A DNA stretch of 64,000 bases from an uncultured Steroidobacter sp. (GTDB lineage Bacteria; Pseudomonadota; Gammaproteobacteria; Steroidobacterales; Steroidobacteraceae). The notes under the pieces were generated by a model. The model did no database searches, was not told the DNA's origin, and saw only the letters and a program-made list of their open reading frames with translations. The stretch spans positions 62,001-126,000 of the forward strand of contig NZ_CALFXI010000100.1 of NCBI RefSeq assembly GCF_937958065.1, given 5' to 3'. Shown here piece by piece: positions 23,952 through 33,211 of the stretch. Position numbers and translations under genes: made by a program. Each line of letters starts with the position of its first letter. Position 1 is the stretch's first letter.

Positions 23952-25265
23952 TTAGTTGCGGGCGATTTCAGTCTTGGCGGTCGTTTCGATCTTGCGTACG
24001 CGCGCGACGGCGCCGGCCTTGTCATCGCCGATCTCGGCAACGATGACCTGATCGCCGGCGCTCAGGCCGTCGCGAACCTCGACGAATGCTTCACCTTCGC
24101 TACGCGGGCCAACCTTCACTGGGGTGCGCACGATCTTGTCGTCGCGCAGCACGTATACATATGAAACACCCGCATCATCACGCACCGCGCGCTGCGACAC
24201 CGCGAGCACCGGCTGGGTCGAGTTGAGCATCAGCGAGCCTTGCGCGAACATGCCGCCCTTGAGCGCGCTGTCCGGATTCGGCACGGCGATGTAAATCATG
24301 ATGGCGCGCGAATTGTCGGCCGTGACCGGATTGATCCGCTGCACTTCGCCTTCGAAAACGCGATCGCCGAAACCACTGACGCGAAAACGCACCTTCTGAC
24401 CGACGCGCACCGACGGAATCTCCGCGGCCGGCACGGCCGCTTCCAGCACCATCTGTTTCAGATCGACCAGGGTCACGATGGCCGAGTCGGGCGACACCTT
24501 TTCGCCCGGTTGCACCAGGCGTTTCGCGATCGTTCCGGAGAACGGCGCGCGAATCACGGCATCGTCCAGATTGATCTTGGCGACGCGAGCCTGGGCCTCG
24601 GCGAGCTTGAAGCTCGCGACGCTGCCGGCGTAAGCGCTCTCGGTCTGCTCGAACGTGTTCTGCGAAATGAACTTCTGTTCCAGCAGCTGACGATTCTTGT
24701 CACGGTTGAGCCGGGCCAGCTCGAGATCGGCACGCGCCTTTTCCACCGCCGCCGCTTCGCGGTCGTATTGAGCCTGCAAATTGCGAGTGTCGACGCGGGC
24801 GATCACCTCGCCTTCACGCACATCCTGACCTTCACGCAGCTTCAATTGCTCGACTTCACCGCCGACTTTGGATTTCAAGGTCGCCTGTACGAACGGCGCG
24901 ATGCTGCCGGACAGCGGCAAGGCACGGTTCAGGATTCGCGTTTCGACCGTAGAAATATCCACTGTCGCGAGCTCGACGGGAGCCGCAGCGGGCGCGGGCG
25001 CCGCAGCCGCGGGCGCTGCCGGATTGCGTGCAAGGACCCATGCACCGACGCCGATGACCGCCAGCACCGCCGCAGCAATCGACGCTTTCATCGGATCGAT
25101 CCGGGTGAAGGAGCCGCCGCCCTGATGTCCATCAGCCGCTCCCCCCGTCGACGCCGCGTCCTGGGCCGGCGCGGCTTGCCGGGATTCCGCCGGACGCGTT
25201 GGAAAGGGCGTGACCGCCGCCCCCGCTTCGTAGCGCATCGAAGACTGATTGGCACTGCTGTTCAT
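23952..25265 (-). CDS. RND efflux periplasmic adaptor (membrane fusion protein)
   Basis: A 437-residue adaptor linking the permease to an outer membrane channel. An unusually long cytoplasmic N-terminus (about 60 residues, Ala/Gln/Gly-rich) precedes one membrane helix (about 68-85, AAAVLAVIGVGAWVLA), so it is anchored rather than lipidated. Then come the lipoyl half-motifs (VGGEVEQLKLREGQDVREGEVIARVD and IRAPFSGTIAKRLVQPGEKV), a helical hairpin (about 160-215) and the beta-barrel/MP domains. The ATG at 25265 is preferred, and an in-frame GTG at 25277 is the alternative. Confidence 0.9.
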   Translation of the reverse strand: MNSSANQSSMRYEAGAAVTPFPTRPAESRQAAPAQDAASTGGAADGHQGGGSFTRIDPMKASIAAAVLAVIGVGAWVLARNPAAPAAAAPAPAAAPVELATVDISTVETRILNRALPLSGSIAPFVQATLKSKVGGEVEQLKLREGQDVREGEVIARVDTRNLQAQYDREAAAVEKARADLELARLNRDKNRQLLEQKFISQNTFEQTESAYAGSVASFKLAEAQARVAKINLDDAVIRAPFSGTIAKRLVQPGEKVSPDSAIVTLVDLKQMVLEAAVPAAEIPSVRVGQKVRFRVSGFGDRVFEGEVQRINPVTADNSRAIMIYIAVPNPDSALKGGMFAQGSLMLNSTQPVLAVSQRAVRDDAGVSYVYVLRDDKIVRTPVKVGPRSEGEAFVEVRDGLSAGDQVIVAEIGDDKAGAVARVRKIETTAKTEIARN

Positions 25266-25448
25266 TGCTGGTTCCACGAGCGGGGTTCCCGATATCCTTG
25301 GTCGGCGCGAGTCAGCTTAGAACACCGCACTCGCGCTTCAGTTGCACCCCTCGCCCCAAAGGCCAGGGGGCGCGGTTCCAGATTGGACGGCGCGAAATCC
25401 CAAAAGGTTACAGGGCACGCAAAATTCTTTCTGCGACCGCCGTCCCCA

Positions 25449-26888
25449 TCACACCTGCTGCTGTTTCCACCGCCCCCGCCTGAACAGCACCAGACTCCAC
25501 AGCGCCAGCGCCGAAAAGCCGATGGGGACGGCAATGAATACACCCAGCGGCCCCATGGCGAAGAAATCCGCCAGCAGCCAGGCGAGTGGAATCTGTCCAA
25601 GCCAGAAACAATAGAAATTCAGCCGCGTCGGCGTCCAGGTGTCGCCCGCACCATTGAAGGCCGCTTCCAGGCACATGCCGGCTGCATACAACGGGAACGC
25701 CAGACTGACGATCCACAGCGAGCGGATGCCGTGCTCCAGCACGGGCGGATCGTCAGTAAACAACCGAACCAGCGGCCCCGCTCCGAGCACGAACGCCAGG
25801 CCGACGATCCCCAGAAAGATCACATTGAACCGGGTCGCGATCCAGATGGCTTGCTCGGCGCGGTCCGGTTTGCCTGCGCCGAGGTTCTGTCCCACCAGGG
25901 TCGCACCGGCATTCGCCAGCCCCCAGGCGGGCATCAAGGCAAACATGACTATGCGCATCGCGATCGTATAACCGGCCAGCGCCGCGCTGCCGAAGGCAGC
26001 CAGGATCTTGAACAGACCGACCCAGCTGGTCGTGCCGATCAGCAGTTGCGCAATGCCCGTGCTCGCGGTGCCCATGATGGCGCGCAGGTCCACGAACACG
26101 GGCTTCAGATGCCGCAGGCGGACCTGTACGCGACTGTGGAACCCCGCCAGGTGCCACAATTGATACAGCACGCCGACACCGCGACCGATGTTGGTCGCGA
26201 CTGCCGCGCCGGTCACGCCCAGCTCCGGAAACGGTCCCCAGCCGAAAATGAACAAGGGACCGAGCACGATATTCAAAGCATTCGCCAGCCACAGCGTGCG
26301 CATGGCCAGCACCGCATCGCCGGCGCCGCGAAAAATCGCGTTGATCAAAAAGATCATGAACACCGTCACATTGCAGCCGAGCATGATGCGAGCGAAGTCG
26401 GTGCCCAGCGACACGATGCTCTCGCTGGCGCCCATCAGCCGGAGAATGTCCGACGCGAAGTAACTCAGCACCAGGCCGATGGCCGCCGAGACCGTGACTC
26501 CGATCAGGAGGATCTGACCGGCGGCTTGCGCGGCGCGCTCCGGATCCTTCTCACCGATTCGCCGCGCAACGATCGCAGTCGCTGCAATGGCGATGCCGAT
26601 CGCCACGGCGTAGATCAGCGTCATCACCGACTCGGTCAGGCCCACCACTGCAATCGCATCCGAGCCGAGTCGCGACACCCAGAACACGTCAACGACGGCG
26701 AACAGCGACTCCATGATCATTTCCAGCACCATGGGCACGGCCAGCAGCAGCACCGCACGCTGCAACGGCACCGCGGTGTAATCGAGGTGCCGGCCTTGCA
26801 ACGACAACCGCACGATCTGCCAGAAGGAGAGGTCGGGCTGCGCGGCGGCACTCTCGGCGCCGGCCTGCTCTTGAATGGATGTCGGCAT
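25449..26888 (-). CDS. MATE-family efflux transporter
   Basis: A 479-residue antiporter with twelve predicted helices in two matching halves. The first half includes VPMVLEMIMESLFAVVDVFWVSRLG, IAIAATAIVARRIGEKDPERA and INAIFRGAGDAV. The second has IAMRIVMFALMPAWGLANAGATLVGQNLGAGKPDRAE and CLEAAFNGAGDT. The GxxxP/GQNLGAG motif marks the NorM/DinF superfamily. The chosen start at 26888 follows from the family N-terminus; the open frame extends 19 codons further without signal. It is transcribed with no clear link to the RND pair (183 nt apart). Confidence 0.88.
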   Translation of the reverse strand: MPTSIQEQAGAESAAAQPDLSFWQIVRLSLQGRHLDYTAVPLQRAVLLLAVPMVLEMIMESLFAVVDVFWVSRLGSDAIAVVGLTESVMTLIYAVAIGIAIAATAIVARRIGEKDPERAAQAAGQILLIGVTVSAAIGLVLSYFASDILRLMGASESIVSLGTDFARIMLGCNVTVFMIFLINAIFRGAGDAVLAMRTLWLANALNIVLGPLFIFGWGPFPELGVTGAAVATNIGRGVGVLYQLWHLAGFHSRVQVRLRHLKPVFVDLRAIMGTASTGIAQLLIGTTSWVGLFKILAAFGSAALAGYTIAMRIVMFALMPAWGLANAGATLVGQNLGAGKPDRAEQAIWIATRFNVIFLGIVGLAFVLGAGPLVRLFTDDPPVLEHGIRSLWIVSLAFPLYAAGMCLEAAFNGAGDTWTPTRLNFYCFWLGQIPLAWLLADFFAMGPLGVFIAVPIGFSALALWSLVLFRRGRWKQQQV

Positions 26889-27032
26889 GGGGGGCGCGAT
26901 TGTACCGGGCCGGACGCACTTTGCCGCACGCGACCGCCGACTCAACCAGGGAAAAACTCACATTCGCAAGCGCTGCAAATCGGTTACCTTTGCACATCGA
27001 ATCAACATTAACTAAAGGCACCATCTACAGCG

Positions 27033-27890
27033 ATGCCACCCACTTTCCGCTGCCGTCATGGGCTGTTCGCCGCTGCCACCCTGCTGTTCACTTCGCTGTG
27101 CTGGTCCCAGCCGCTGCCCTCCGGCAAGCTGCAGATCAAATCCGCGTCCGTGCTGATCATGGACGAGGGCGACGCGACGGTGCTGTATTCCAAGGACGCC
27201 CAGAAGGTGCGGCCGATCGCCTCCATCACCAAGCTGATGACGGCGCTGGTGGTGCTCGAAGACGAGCAGCCGCTGGACGAGGTGTTGACCATCCTGCAGG
27301 TCGACCGTGAGAAGACCAAGGGATCCGCCTCGCGCCTGGCGGTGGGCACCAAGCTCACCCGTGGCGAGCTGCTGCATCTGGCATTGATGTCCTCGGAGAA
27401 TCGTGCGGCACAGGCCGTGTGCCGTGCCCATACCGGCGGCCTCGCGGCCTGCCTGAAGGCCATGAATGCCAAGGCACGTCAGCTGGGGATGAAGAGCTCC
27501 CACTTCGTCGATCCCACCGGTCTGTCGAGCGGCAACGTCGCCACTGCCTCGGACCTGGTCAAGCTCGTCATGGCGGCGTCGCGCGAGCCCTTGATCCAGG
27601 AGTACTCCACCAGTGAAAAGCTGACCGTGCCCGTGGGGCGTCAGTTGCTCGAGTTCCACAACACCAACTCGCTGACCTCCAAGGACGACTGGGACATTTC
27701 CGTCCAGAAGACCGGCTTCACCCAGGATGCGGGGCAATGCCTGGTGATGCGGGCGACGATCCAGGATCGCCCTACCGTCATGGTGCTGCTCAACTCGTTC
27801 GGCAAGCTCACCCGCGTGGCCGATGCCCGACGCGTACGTCGCTGGATCGAAGGCGGCGCCAGCACCCAGATGGCACGCGCCGGCAAATAA
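27033..27890 (+). CDS. pbpG: D-alanyl-D-alanine endopeptidase (PBP7/8 type)
   Basis: A 285-residue penicillin-binding peptidoglycan hydrolase. Signal peptide 1 to about 25 (TLLFTSLCWSQ). The serine active-site triad is complete: SITK at 64-67, SEN at 121-123 and KTG at 225-227. Length and the lack of a C-terminal amphipathic helix fit PBP7 rather than PBP5/6. It cuts D-Ala-mDAP cross-links in the periplasm. The gene stands alone on the plus strand. Confidence 0.9.
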   Translation: MPPTFRCRHGLFAAATLLFTSLCWSQPLPSGKLQIKSASVLIMDEGDATVLYSKDAQKVRPIASITKLMTALVVLEDEQPLDEVLTILQVDREKTKGSASRLAVGTKLTRGELLHLALMSSENRAAQAVCRAHTGGLAACLKAMNAKARQLGMKSSHFVDPTGLSSGNVATASDLVKLVMAASREPLIQEYSTSEKLTVPVGRQLLEFHNTNSLTSKDDWDISVQKTGFTQDAGQCLVMRATIQDRPTVMVLLNSFGKLTRVADARRVRRWIEGGASTQMARAGK

Positions 27891-27894
27891 CAAT

Positions 27895-27912
27895 GTGTGA
27901 GCCGAATCACAC
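27895..27912 (+). promoter_or_regulatory. CRP/Clp-type binding site
   Basis: TGTGA-GCCGAA-TCACA (27896-27911, symmetric to GTGTGA...TCACAC) is a perfect match to the two CRP half-sites with a 6-bp spacer. A weak sigma70-like promoter follows (TTGATG 27917-27922, 16-nt spacer, TGTAAG 27939-27944). It begins 5 nt after the pbpG stop and lies about 270 nt before the small ORF at 28179. It could alternatively be a short hairpin after pbpG, but no U-tract follows. Confidence 0.5.
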
Positions 27913-27980
27913 GGCCTTGATGTTTGCTGAATCCGCGGTGTAAGCCCCGGATCCAATAAGAACTGTACTGGCCCCTGGCG

Positions 27981-28080
27981 TCGCCCGGACCGAATCCGGG
28001 TGGCGAGGCGCAGCGCTTCTCCCCTGTTTATCCGTCTTCACCGGTAACCAGCCGCGGTTCACCGGCGGCGCGATTTTTTT
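27981..28080 (+). ncRNA. Structured leader or small RNA ending in a terminator-like hairpin
   Basis: Two hairpins are visible: 27981-28006 (TCGCCCGGA with TCCGGGTGGCGA, one bulge) and 28041-28065 (CCGGTAACC with GGTTCACCGG). An alternative stem (GCCGC 28051-28055 with GCGGC 28065-28069) lies nearer a seven-T run at 28074-28080. This is the layout of an attenuator, or of the 3' end of a short RNA, located 98 nt before the 51-codon ORF. Function and boundaries are inferred. Confidence 0.4.
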
Positions 28081-28178
28081 CCTCGCCGCCGCTGCAACCC
28101 TTTCTGAAAAGCTCGCGTCAGAAGCTACGAACACCGCAACGATGCGGATTTGGAAACAAACCCACCAGGAGCAATGTC

Positions 28179-28334
28179 ATGTACGCAGTCAGCCAAGCCA
28201 CTCAGACCACTCAGCGCGCCGTTTGCATGGCTCTGTCGGTCGCGATCGTCACTCTGTCGCTCACCTTCGGTGCCTTCGGTGTCGAGTCCATGGAACACGT
28301 CGGTTACAGCGTGACCGTGACGCAGCTGCAGTGA
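28179..28334 (+). CDS. 51-residue single-helix membrane peptide
   Basis: Small ORF starting MYAVSQATQTTQRAVCM. One hydrophobic helix (about 16-35, CMALSVAIVTLSLTFGAFG) is followed by a short polar tail ending VTVTQLQ. AGGAG lies 7 nt before the ATG, an excellent RBS, and the gene sits behind a CRP-like site and a structured leader, which makes it more than a chance ORF. I do not recognise a family. Similar small Ser/Thr-rich single-helix peptides occur in related bacteria, but no function is assigned. Confidence 0.65.
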   Translation: MYAVSQATQTTQRAVCMALSVAIVTLSLTFGAFGVESMEHVGYSVTVTQLQ

Positions 28335-28519
28335 TTGGAGCGCCGATCATGCGCTCATCGAGCTCGACTCCGCGGCTCGTCCGCCACATCGGCGGCAGCC
28401 GCGGAGCCGGCCGGAACCCCGTTCATATGATCCGCCAGCCTCGCGCCTGACTCCCGCCCCCGCAGGATCGGGCCGCAAGCTGCCCGGATCTTGTGACTGC
28501 CGCTGCGGCAATATTTGCA

Positions 28520-28876
28520 TCAAAGATCGACGAGCAGACTGAAGCCGCCATAGGACATGCGCTTCACGTCGAACGGCATCGCATCGTTGTCCATGTTCAG
28601 GCGCGGGTCTTTCATCACCTTCGCGTTGACCCTGTCGCGATGGGCCCGCGACTTGTACACGATCCAGGAGAAGATGACGGCTTCGCTGCTCTTCGTGTTG
28701 CAGAGTTTCGGGAACGGCGTGCCGAATTTCTGCTTCAGGTCATCGCCGACACACTCGCAATATTCCAGCGCGCCATGTTCCTTCCAGATCTTGCCGGCCT
28801 TTTTCGACATGGCCTCGTAGGCTTTCAAGTTCTTCTTCGGGACCACGATCACGAATCCGTCTGCATAGCGGGGCAT
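28520..28876 (-). CDS. DUF1428 family protein
   Basis: A 118-residue dimeric alpha+beta-barrel (ferredoxin-like) protein of unknown function. Typical features are MPRYADGFVIVVPKKNLKAYE at the N-terminus, WKEHGALEYCECVGDDL, VIFSWIVYKSRAHRDRVNAKVM and MPFDVKRMSYGGFSLLVD at the end. The ATG at 28876 is preferred because AAGGAG lies 6 nt upstream, while it directly abuts the ATG at 28882. Divergent from the GST gene. Confidence 0.88.
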   Translation of the reverse strand: MPRYADGFVIVVPKKNLKAYEAMSKKAGKIWKEHGALEYCECVGDDLKQKFGTPFPKLCNTKSSEAVIFSWIVYKSRAHRDRVNAKVMKDPRLNMDNDAMPFDVKRMSYGGFSLLVDL

Positions 28877-29019
28877 CTGCATCTCCTTGTCAAAAGCTCG
28901 ACTGTCGAGTTTGGCGCAGATTCTACTGACGCCGCGGAGGCCAGCGCCAATTCGCAACCTGCGCCCCCAGAGCCGGTTACACTGGGCTACCCGAAGAGCG
29001 ACGCAACCAGGAGGCAGCC

Positions 29020-29646
29020 ATGGCCGACATCATCTTCTTTCACCACCCGCAAAGCCGCGGCCGCATTGTGCATTGGATGCTCGAGGAAGTGGGTGTGCCG
29101 TACCAGACGCAGCTGTTGCGATTCGATCGCGGCGAGCACAAGGCGCCGCAGTTTCTCGCGGTGAATCCGATGGGCAAGATCCCGACGATCAAGCACGGCG
29201 ATACCGTCGTCACCGAGGCAGCGGCCATCTGTGCATATCTCGCCGATGCATTCCCGGCCGCGAATCTGGCGCCGCCGGTGAATTCACCGGAACGCGGCAC
29301 GAATTATCGGTGGATGTTCTTCGGCGCCGGCTGTGTCGAGCCGGCTCTCGTCGATCAGATGTTCAAACGACCGCCAGTGGATCGCCCCGGGGCATTGGGT
29401 TACGGCAGTTATGCAGACACCCTGAATGCGCTGGAGAAAGCGGTCTCGGCAGGCCCGTTCATTCTGGGCGACCGCTTCAGCGCGGCCGACGTCTATGTCG
29501 GCTCGCAGATCGGCTGGGGCTTGATGGCGAAATCGCTGGAGCCGCGCAAGGCATTTCAGGACTACGTGGCTCGCTGCACCGAGCGGCCGGCATTCAAACG
29601 CGCGGCCGCTCAGGATGAGCAATATATGAAGGACCTGCAGGCGTAA
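29020..29646 (+). CDS. Glutathione S-transferase family protein
   Basis: A 208-residue GST. The N-terminal thioredoxin fold has FFHHPQSRGRIVHWMLEEVGVPY with the catalytic Ser/Arg region, VNPMGKIPTIKHGD (cis-Pro) and VTEAAAICAYLAD. The helical domain carries the N-capping motif RFSAADVYVGSQIG. Bacterial GSTs of this kind conjugate or isomerise xenobiotics. The substrate is unknown. Stop is 3 nt from the convergent lpxO-like gene. Confidence 0.87.
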   Translation: MADIIFFHHPQSRGRIVHWMLEEVGVPYQTQLLRFDRGEHKAPQFLAVNPMGKIPTIKHGDTVVTEAAAICAYLADAFPAANLAPPVNSPERGTNYRWMFFGAGCVEPALVDQMFKRPPVDRPGALGYGSYADTLNALEKAVSAGPFILGDRFSAADVYVGSQIGWGLMAKSLEPRKAFQDYVARCTERPAFKRAAAQDEQYMKDLQA

Positions 29647-29649
29647 CGG

Positions 29650-30573
29650 TCACACCCGCACGAAGATGGCAAAGGCGAGGGAGCCGAGCAGCGCCCACTT
29701 GATCACGTAGTACGCGGTTCGATTCCACGCCTTGACGCGCTTGCCCAGCAATCGAAACTGATAGGCGTAGCCGAACAGTCTGTTGAGCACGCCGACCTTC
29801 TCGCCCTCGACATTCTGAGTCGCCGCCGCGCGCACCAGCGGCTTGCCGACGAATCGGTTCAACACGCGGGCGAACGGATTCGACAACGGGCGCTCGACGT
29901 CGCAGAACAGGATCAGCCGTTGCTGATCGGTCTGGTTCTCGGCGCGATGAATGTATGTTTCATCGAACACCACCGGCTCGCCGTCCTTCCAGTAGTACAG
30001 CTGACCGTCGACGATGATGCGACACGCTTCGGAGTTCGGCGTGGAGAGGCCGAGGTGATAGCGCAACGAGCCCGCAAACGGATCGCGATGTGCAACCAGG
30101 CGCGCACCCGGCGGCAGCAAAGCGAACATCGCTGCGTTCACGGTGGGAATGCTCGCGAGCAACCTGGCGGTCTTCGGACAGAGCGTTTCGGCCGACGGTA
30201 GAAAGTCGCCGTACCACTTGAGGTAGAAACGCTTCCAGCCGGTCCGGAAGAACGAGTTGAAGCCCAGGTCGTTGTACTTTGCCGCGGCGCGGATGTAACC
30301 CTCGTCGAACAGCTGCATCGCTTCGTCGCGAATCATCTCCCAGTTCTCGCGCAACGGCGCGAGCTCCGGAAAGTACTTCATCTCGATGAAGGGCTTGTTC
30401 GGCACCGCGGAAAACAAGTACATGAGCGCGTTGTACGGCGCCATGATCGTCGAGTGATCGAGCAATTGCCGTGACAGCCTGTGTCGGACGCGACCGCGAT
30501 AATGCACGACCGCGCCACTGACGATGAAGGTGAGCAGGACCAGAAATCGCGGCCAGTGATAAAGGTAGGACAT
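29650..30573 (-). CDS. lpxO: Lipid A 2-hydroxylase LpxO, copy 1
   Basis: A 307-residue Fe(II)/2-oxoglutarate dioxygenase of the aspartyl/asparaginyl beta-hydroxylase family that hydroxylates a lipid A acyl chain. The N-terminal hydrophobic helix (about 8-24) and C-terminal helix (about 287-304) anchor it to the inner membrane. The iron ligands are H-x-D in LVAHRDPFAGSLRYHLGL and H in YIHRAEN. The preceding FDETYIH and the GWKRFYLKWYGDFLPSA block are conserved. Strong RBS AGGAGG just upstream of the ATG. A paralogue of equal length lies at 49303. Confidence 0.88.
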   Translation of the reverse strand: MSYLYHWPRFLVLLTFIVSGAVVHYRGRVRHRLSRQLLDHSTIMAPYNALMYLFSAVPNKPFIEMKYFPELAPLRENWEMIRDEAMQLFDEGYIRAAAKYNDLGFNSFFRTGWKRFYLKWYGDFLPSAETLCPKTARLLASIPTVNAAMFALLPPGARLVAHRDPFAGSLRYHLGLSTPNSEACRIIVDGQLYYWKDGEPVVFDETYIHRAENQTDQQRLILFCDVERPLSNPFARVLNRFVGKPLVRAAATQNVEGEKVGVLNRLFGYAYQFRLLGKRVKAWNRTAYYVIKWALLGSLAFAIFVRV

Positions 30574-30731
30574 GCATCCTCCTGATCGAAAACCGGCCGC
30601 GCCCGAGAAGGTCACGCCCGGCGAAAAGCGGGACCTTAACTCACATGGTTGGAATCTTTTTACAATCGTGGATTCAGACAGTTTTTCCTCGCGTTCAACA
30701 ATGGTTGCACACACATGGACACGTGCATCGA

Positions 30732-32678
30732 TTAGCGCACCGCGACAACCGGCAGATCGATCTGGCTCGTCTTGCCCGGCGCGCGCCAGATGCGCTGCGT
30801 CGCTTTCACGTAGTTCTCCGGCTGCGCGAACATGATGTTCGGCACGAAGGTCTGCGGATTGCGGTCGTACAGCGGGAACCAGCTCGACTGGATCTGCACC
30901 ATGATGCGGTGACCCGGCAGGAATGTGTGGCTCACCTGGGGCAGCGCGATCTCATAGTGCAACGCTTCGTTTGGCGTCAACGGCTGCGGGTTGGAGAGGC
31001 TCGCGCGATAGCGGCCGCGAAAAATATCCGCTGACAGCATTTGCTGGTAGCCGCCCATGCTCGGCTTCGCGGGCACTTCGTCCGGCCACACATCGATGAT
31101 CTTGACCACCCAGTCCACGTCGCTGCCAGTCGTGGAGGCGAACAAGCGCGCGATCGGTTGACCGGCGACGCGCAGTGGCTGAGTCAACGGCTCGGTTTCA
31201 TACACCAGCACGTCCGTGCGCGTGCTCGCGTGCCGCTGATCGTCCACCAGCCATTCACCCCAGCCCGATTCGGGCGCACTCTGCGGCAAGTTGGGTCGCG
31301 GCCGATAAGGCACCGGCTTCGCTGGATCGGAAACGTACTCATCGTAGCTGTTCGCATTGCCCGACGGTGCGTCGAACCCCAGCCGCCCGCCCGACAACAG
31401 ATACATGGATCGCGACTTCTCCACGCACGCCACGGCGCAAGAGCGCGGCCAATGATCGTACCGACGCCATTCGTTCGCTCCGGTCTCGTACACCAGCACG
31501 CGCGGCGTCGCCGGCTTCGGCGCATCTTTCAGATAATGGTCGAGGAACGGCTGCATCACCTTGCTGCGGAACCAGCCCGCGGTGTCGCCGTTGAACTCGA
31601 GCGCGCCGAGCGAGCGGCCTTCGCGACGTCCCTGGCCGTGATTCCACGGCCCCATCACGAGATGGACGAGCTGACCGGTCGGATCTTTCGGCGCGAGCGC
31701 CTTGTAGAGCGCCGGGCTGCCGTAGATGTCTTCCTGATCGAACAGACCGCCGACGATCATCATCGGCACTTTCAGCGGCAATTGCGCCAGCAGCTTGTCG
31801 ACGGCCTGCTCCTGCCACCAGCGGTCGTAGCTCGGATGTTCGGAGATCGCGCGCCAGAATCCGAGTTGATCCAGACCGCGCGACTTCGCGAGCGCACCGG
31901 CCGAACCGGCGCGCAGGAAGGTGTCATAGATGTCGTACTCGCCCCACCACCACTTGAACGCACCGCTGCGCGTGGACTGCTGGCCATAGATGAATTCGAG
32001 CGCGGAGCCCTGGCGGAACGCACCGTTATGGAACCAGTCGTCGCCCATCCAGCCATCGATCATGGGCGCGAACGGCACCACCACCTTCAATGCCGGATGC
32101 GGATTCACCGTCGACATCAAAGTGGTGTAACCCTCGTACGAGCCGCCCATCGCACCGACGCGCCCGTTACTTTCCGGGACGTTCTTCACCAGCCAATCGA
32201 TGGTGTCGTAGGTATCGGTGGCGTGATCCACCCGGGTGGGGTTCACCGGCCCGCGCAGCGGACGCGTCATCACGTACTCGCCTTCGGAGCCGAATTTTCC
32301 TCGCACGTCCTGGTACACGATGATGTAACCGGCTTCGACAGTCGTGTCATTCATCTGCGGCACGACCGAGAGCAGCCGCGGACTGTTGGAGCGCGTGACC
32401 CGGCCACCTGCGTTGTAGGGCGTGCGCGTCAGGATGATGGGCGCCTTGGCGTCCACCGTGACGCGCCTGGGAATCAGGATGAAGGTCTTGAGCTTCACGC
32501 CGTCGCGCATCGGGATCATCACTTCACGCTTCGTGAAGTCGAAGCTCTCGACGCTGGGCGTGAACTTCTCCGGGGTTTCGCTCGGCAGCGTCTTGACGAT
32601 TTCCGACGCGCCAGCAACTTGCAAGCCGATGCCGAGCGCGAGCATGCCCGCCAGGCTACCGATGATTGGCTGGGACAC
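30732..32678 (-). CDS. CocE/NonD alpha/beta hydrolase (ester or acylase type), exported
   Basis: A 648-residue serine hydrolase related to alpha-amino-acid ester hydrolases and glutaryl-7-ACA/cocaine esterases. Signal peptide 1 to about 24 (VAGASA-like). Catalytic Ser180 lies in GAMGGSYEGYT, the Asp in GGLFDQEDIYG and the His in GPWNHGQGRR. The C-terminal jelly-roll domain (about 440-648) is the X-Pro dipeptidyl-peptidase C-type region. VYQDVRGKFGSEGEY carries the oxyanion Tyr-type motif. Periplasmic location is expected; the natural substrate is unknown. Confidence 0.9.
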   Translation of the reverse strand: MSQPIIGSLAGMLALGIGLQVAGASEIVKTLPSETPEKFTPSVESFDFTKREVMIPMRDGVKLKTFILIPRRVTVDAKAPIILTRTPYNAGGRVTRSNSPRLLSVVPQMNDTTVEAGYIIVYQDVRGKFGSEGEYVMTRPLRGPVNPTRVDHATDTYDTIDWLVKNVPESNGRVGAMGGSYEGYTTLMSTVNPHPALKVVVPFAPMIDGWMGDDWFHNGAFRQGSALEFIYGQQSTRSGAFKWWWGEYDIYDTFLRAGSAGALAKSRGLDQLGFWRAISEHPSYDRWWQEQAVDKLLAQLPLKVPMMIVGGLFDQEDIYGSPALYKALAPKDPTGQLVHLVMGPWNHGQGRREGRSLGALEFNGDTAGWFRSKVMQPFLDHYLKDAPKPATPRVLVYETGANEWRRYDHWPRSCAVACVEKSRSMYLLSGGRLGFDAPSGNANSYDEYVSDPAKPVPYRPRPNLPQSAPESGWGEWLVDDQRHASTRTDVLVYETEPLTQPLRVAGQPIARLFASTTGSDVDWVVKIIDVWPDEVPAKPSMGGYQQMLSADIFRGRYRASLSNPQPLTPNEALHYEIALPQVSHTFLPGHRIMVQIQSSWFPLYDRNPQTFVPNIMFAQPENYVKATQRIWRAPGKTSQIDLPVVAVR

Positions 32679-32831
32679 CTTGTCTCTCCTCCCTATGCAC
32701 GGAAACGATGCGGTCGAGCTTAGTGGCTCGTGTCATACGCCGGCAATGCACGAGCGCGCCCGCATATCAATGTGGATGCAAATCGCGACACTCGCTATCA
32801 TCGGAGCGTCTCCCACGTACGCCTAGCCCGG

Positions 32832-33182
32832 ATGCCGCACATCGAACTGCCGCGCGCGCTCGAGGATTACTTTGCGTTCGCTGAAACCGAGCCGACGCGC
32901 AACGGCCGTCGGTTCTCGATCACGTTGCCGTACATGGATGGCGAGCGACTGGACCGGCTGCAATGGTGGTATCACGTCTCGCCCGCGCAGGAGCAGATGT
33001 ACGAGGGCACGGGACTGGCGTTTCATAGAAGCCGCGCCATCGAGCGGTTCCGCCGGCACATCGAGCGCTGGCTCGAAATCACCGCCCAGCGTTTCCACGG
33101 CGACGAGCCCATACCACGCCTCGGGCTGCAACGAGAGTCACGACCGGCCGATCAGCCGATCGACAAAGTCGTGAACGGCTGA
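32832..33182 (+). CDS. Small protein of unknown function
   Basis: A 116-residue soluble protein, Arg/Glu-rich, with LPRALEDYFAFAETEP, a strand region FSITLPYMDGERLDRLQWWYH and a helix with RAIERFRRHIERWLEI. No family is recognised. The start ATG has no good Shine-Dalgarno; frame and codon use support a real gene. Divergent from the CocE hydrolase and followed by a hairpin. Confidence 0.55.
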   Translation: MPHIELPRALEDYFAFAETEPTRNGRRFSITLPYMDGERLDRLQWWYHVSPAQEQMYEGTGLAFHRSRAIERFRRHIERWLEITAQRFHGDEPIPRLGLQRESRPADQPIDKVVNG

Positions 33183-33211
33183 ATCGCGCTCGCTACGGGG
33201 AATCCCCGAAC

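Noticed and set aside
21481..23955. 824-residue open frame on the plus strand
   Set aside because: It is a mirror frame of the RND permease, rich in His/Arg/Asp/Gln, with no motifs.
24240..27011. 923-residue open frame on the plus strand
   Set aside because: It spans the RND adaptor and MATE genes of the other strand plus the gap between them; no domain pattern.
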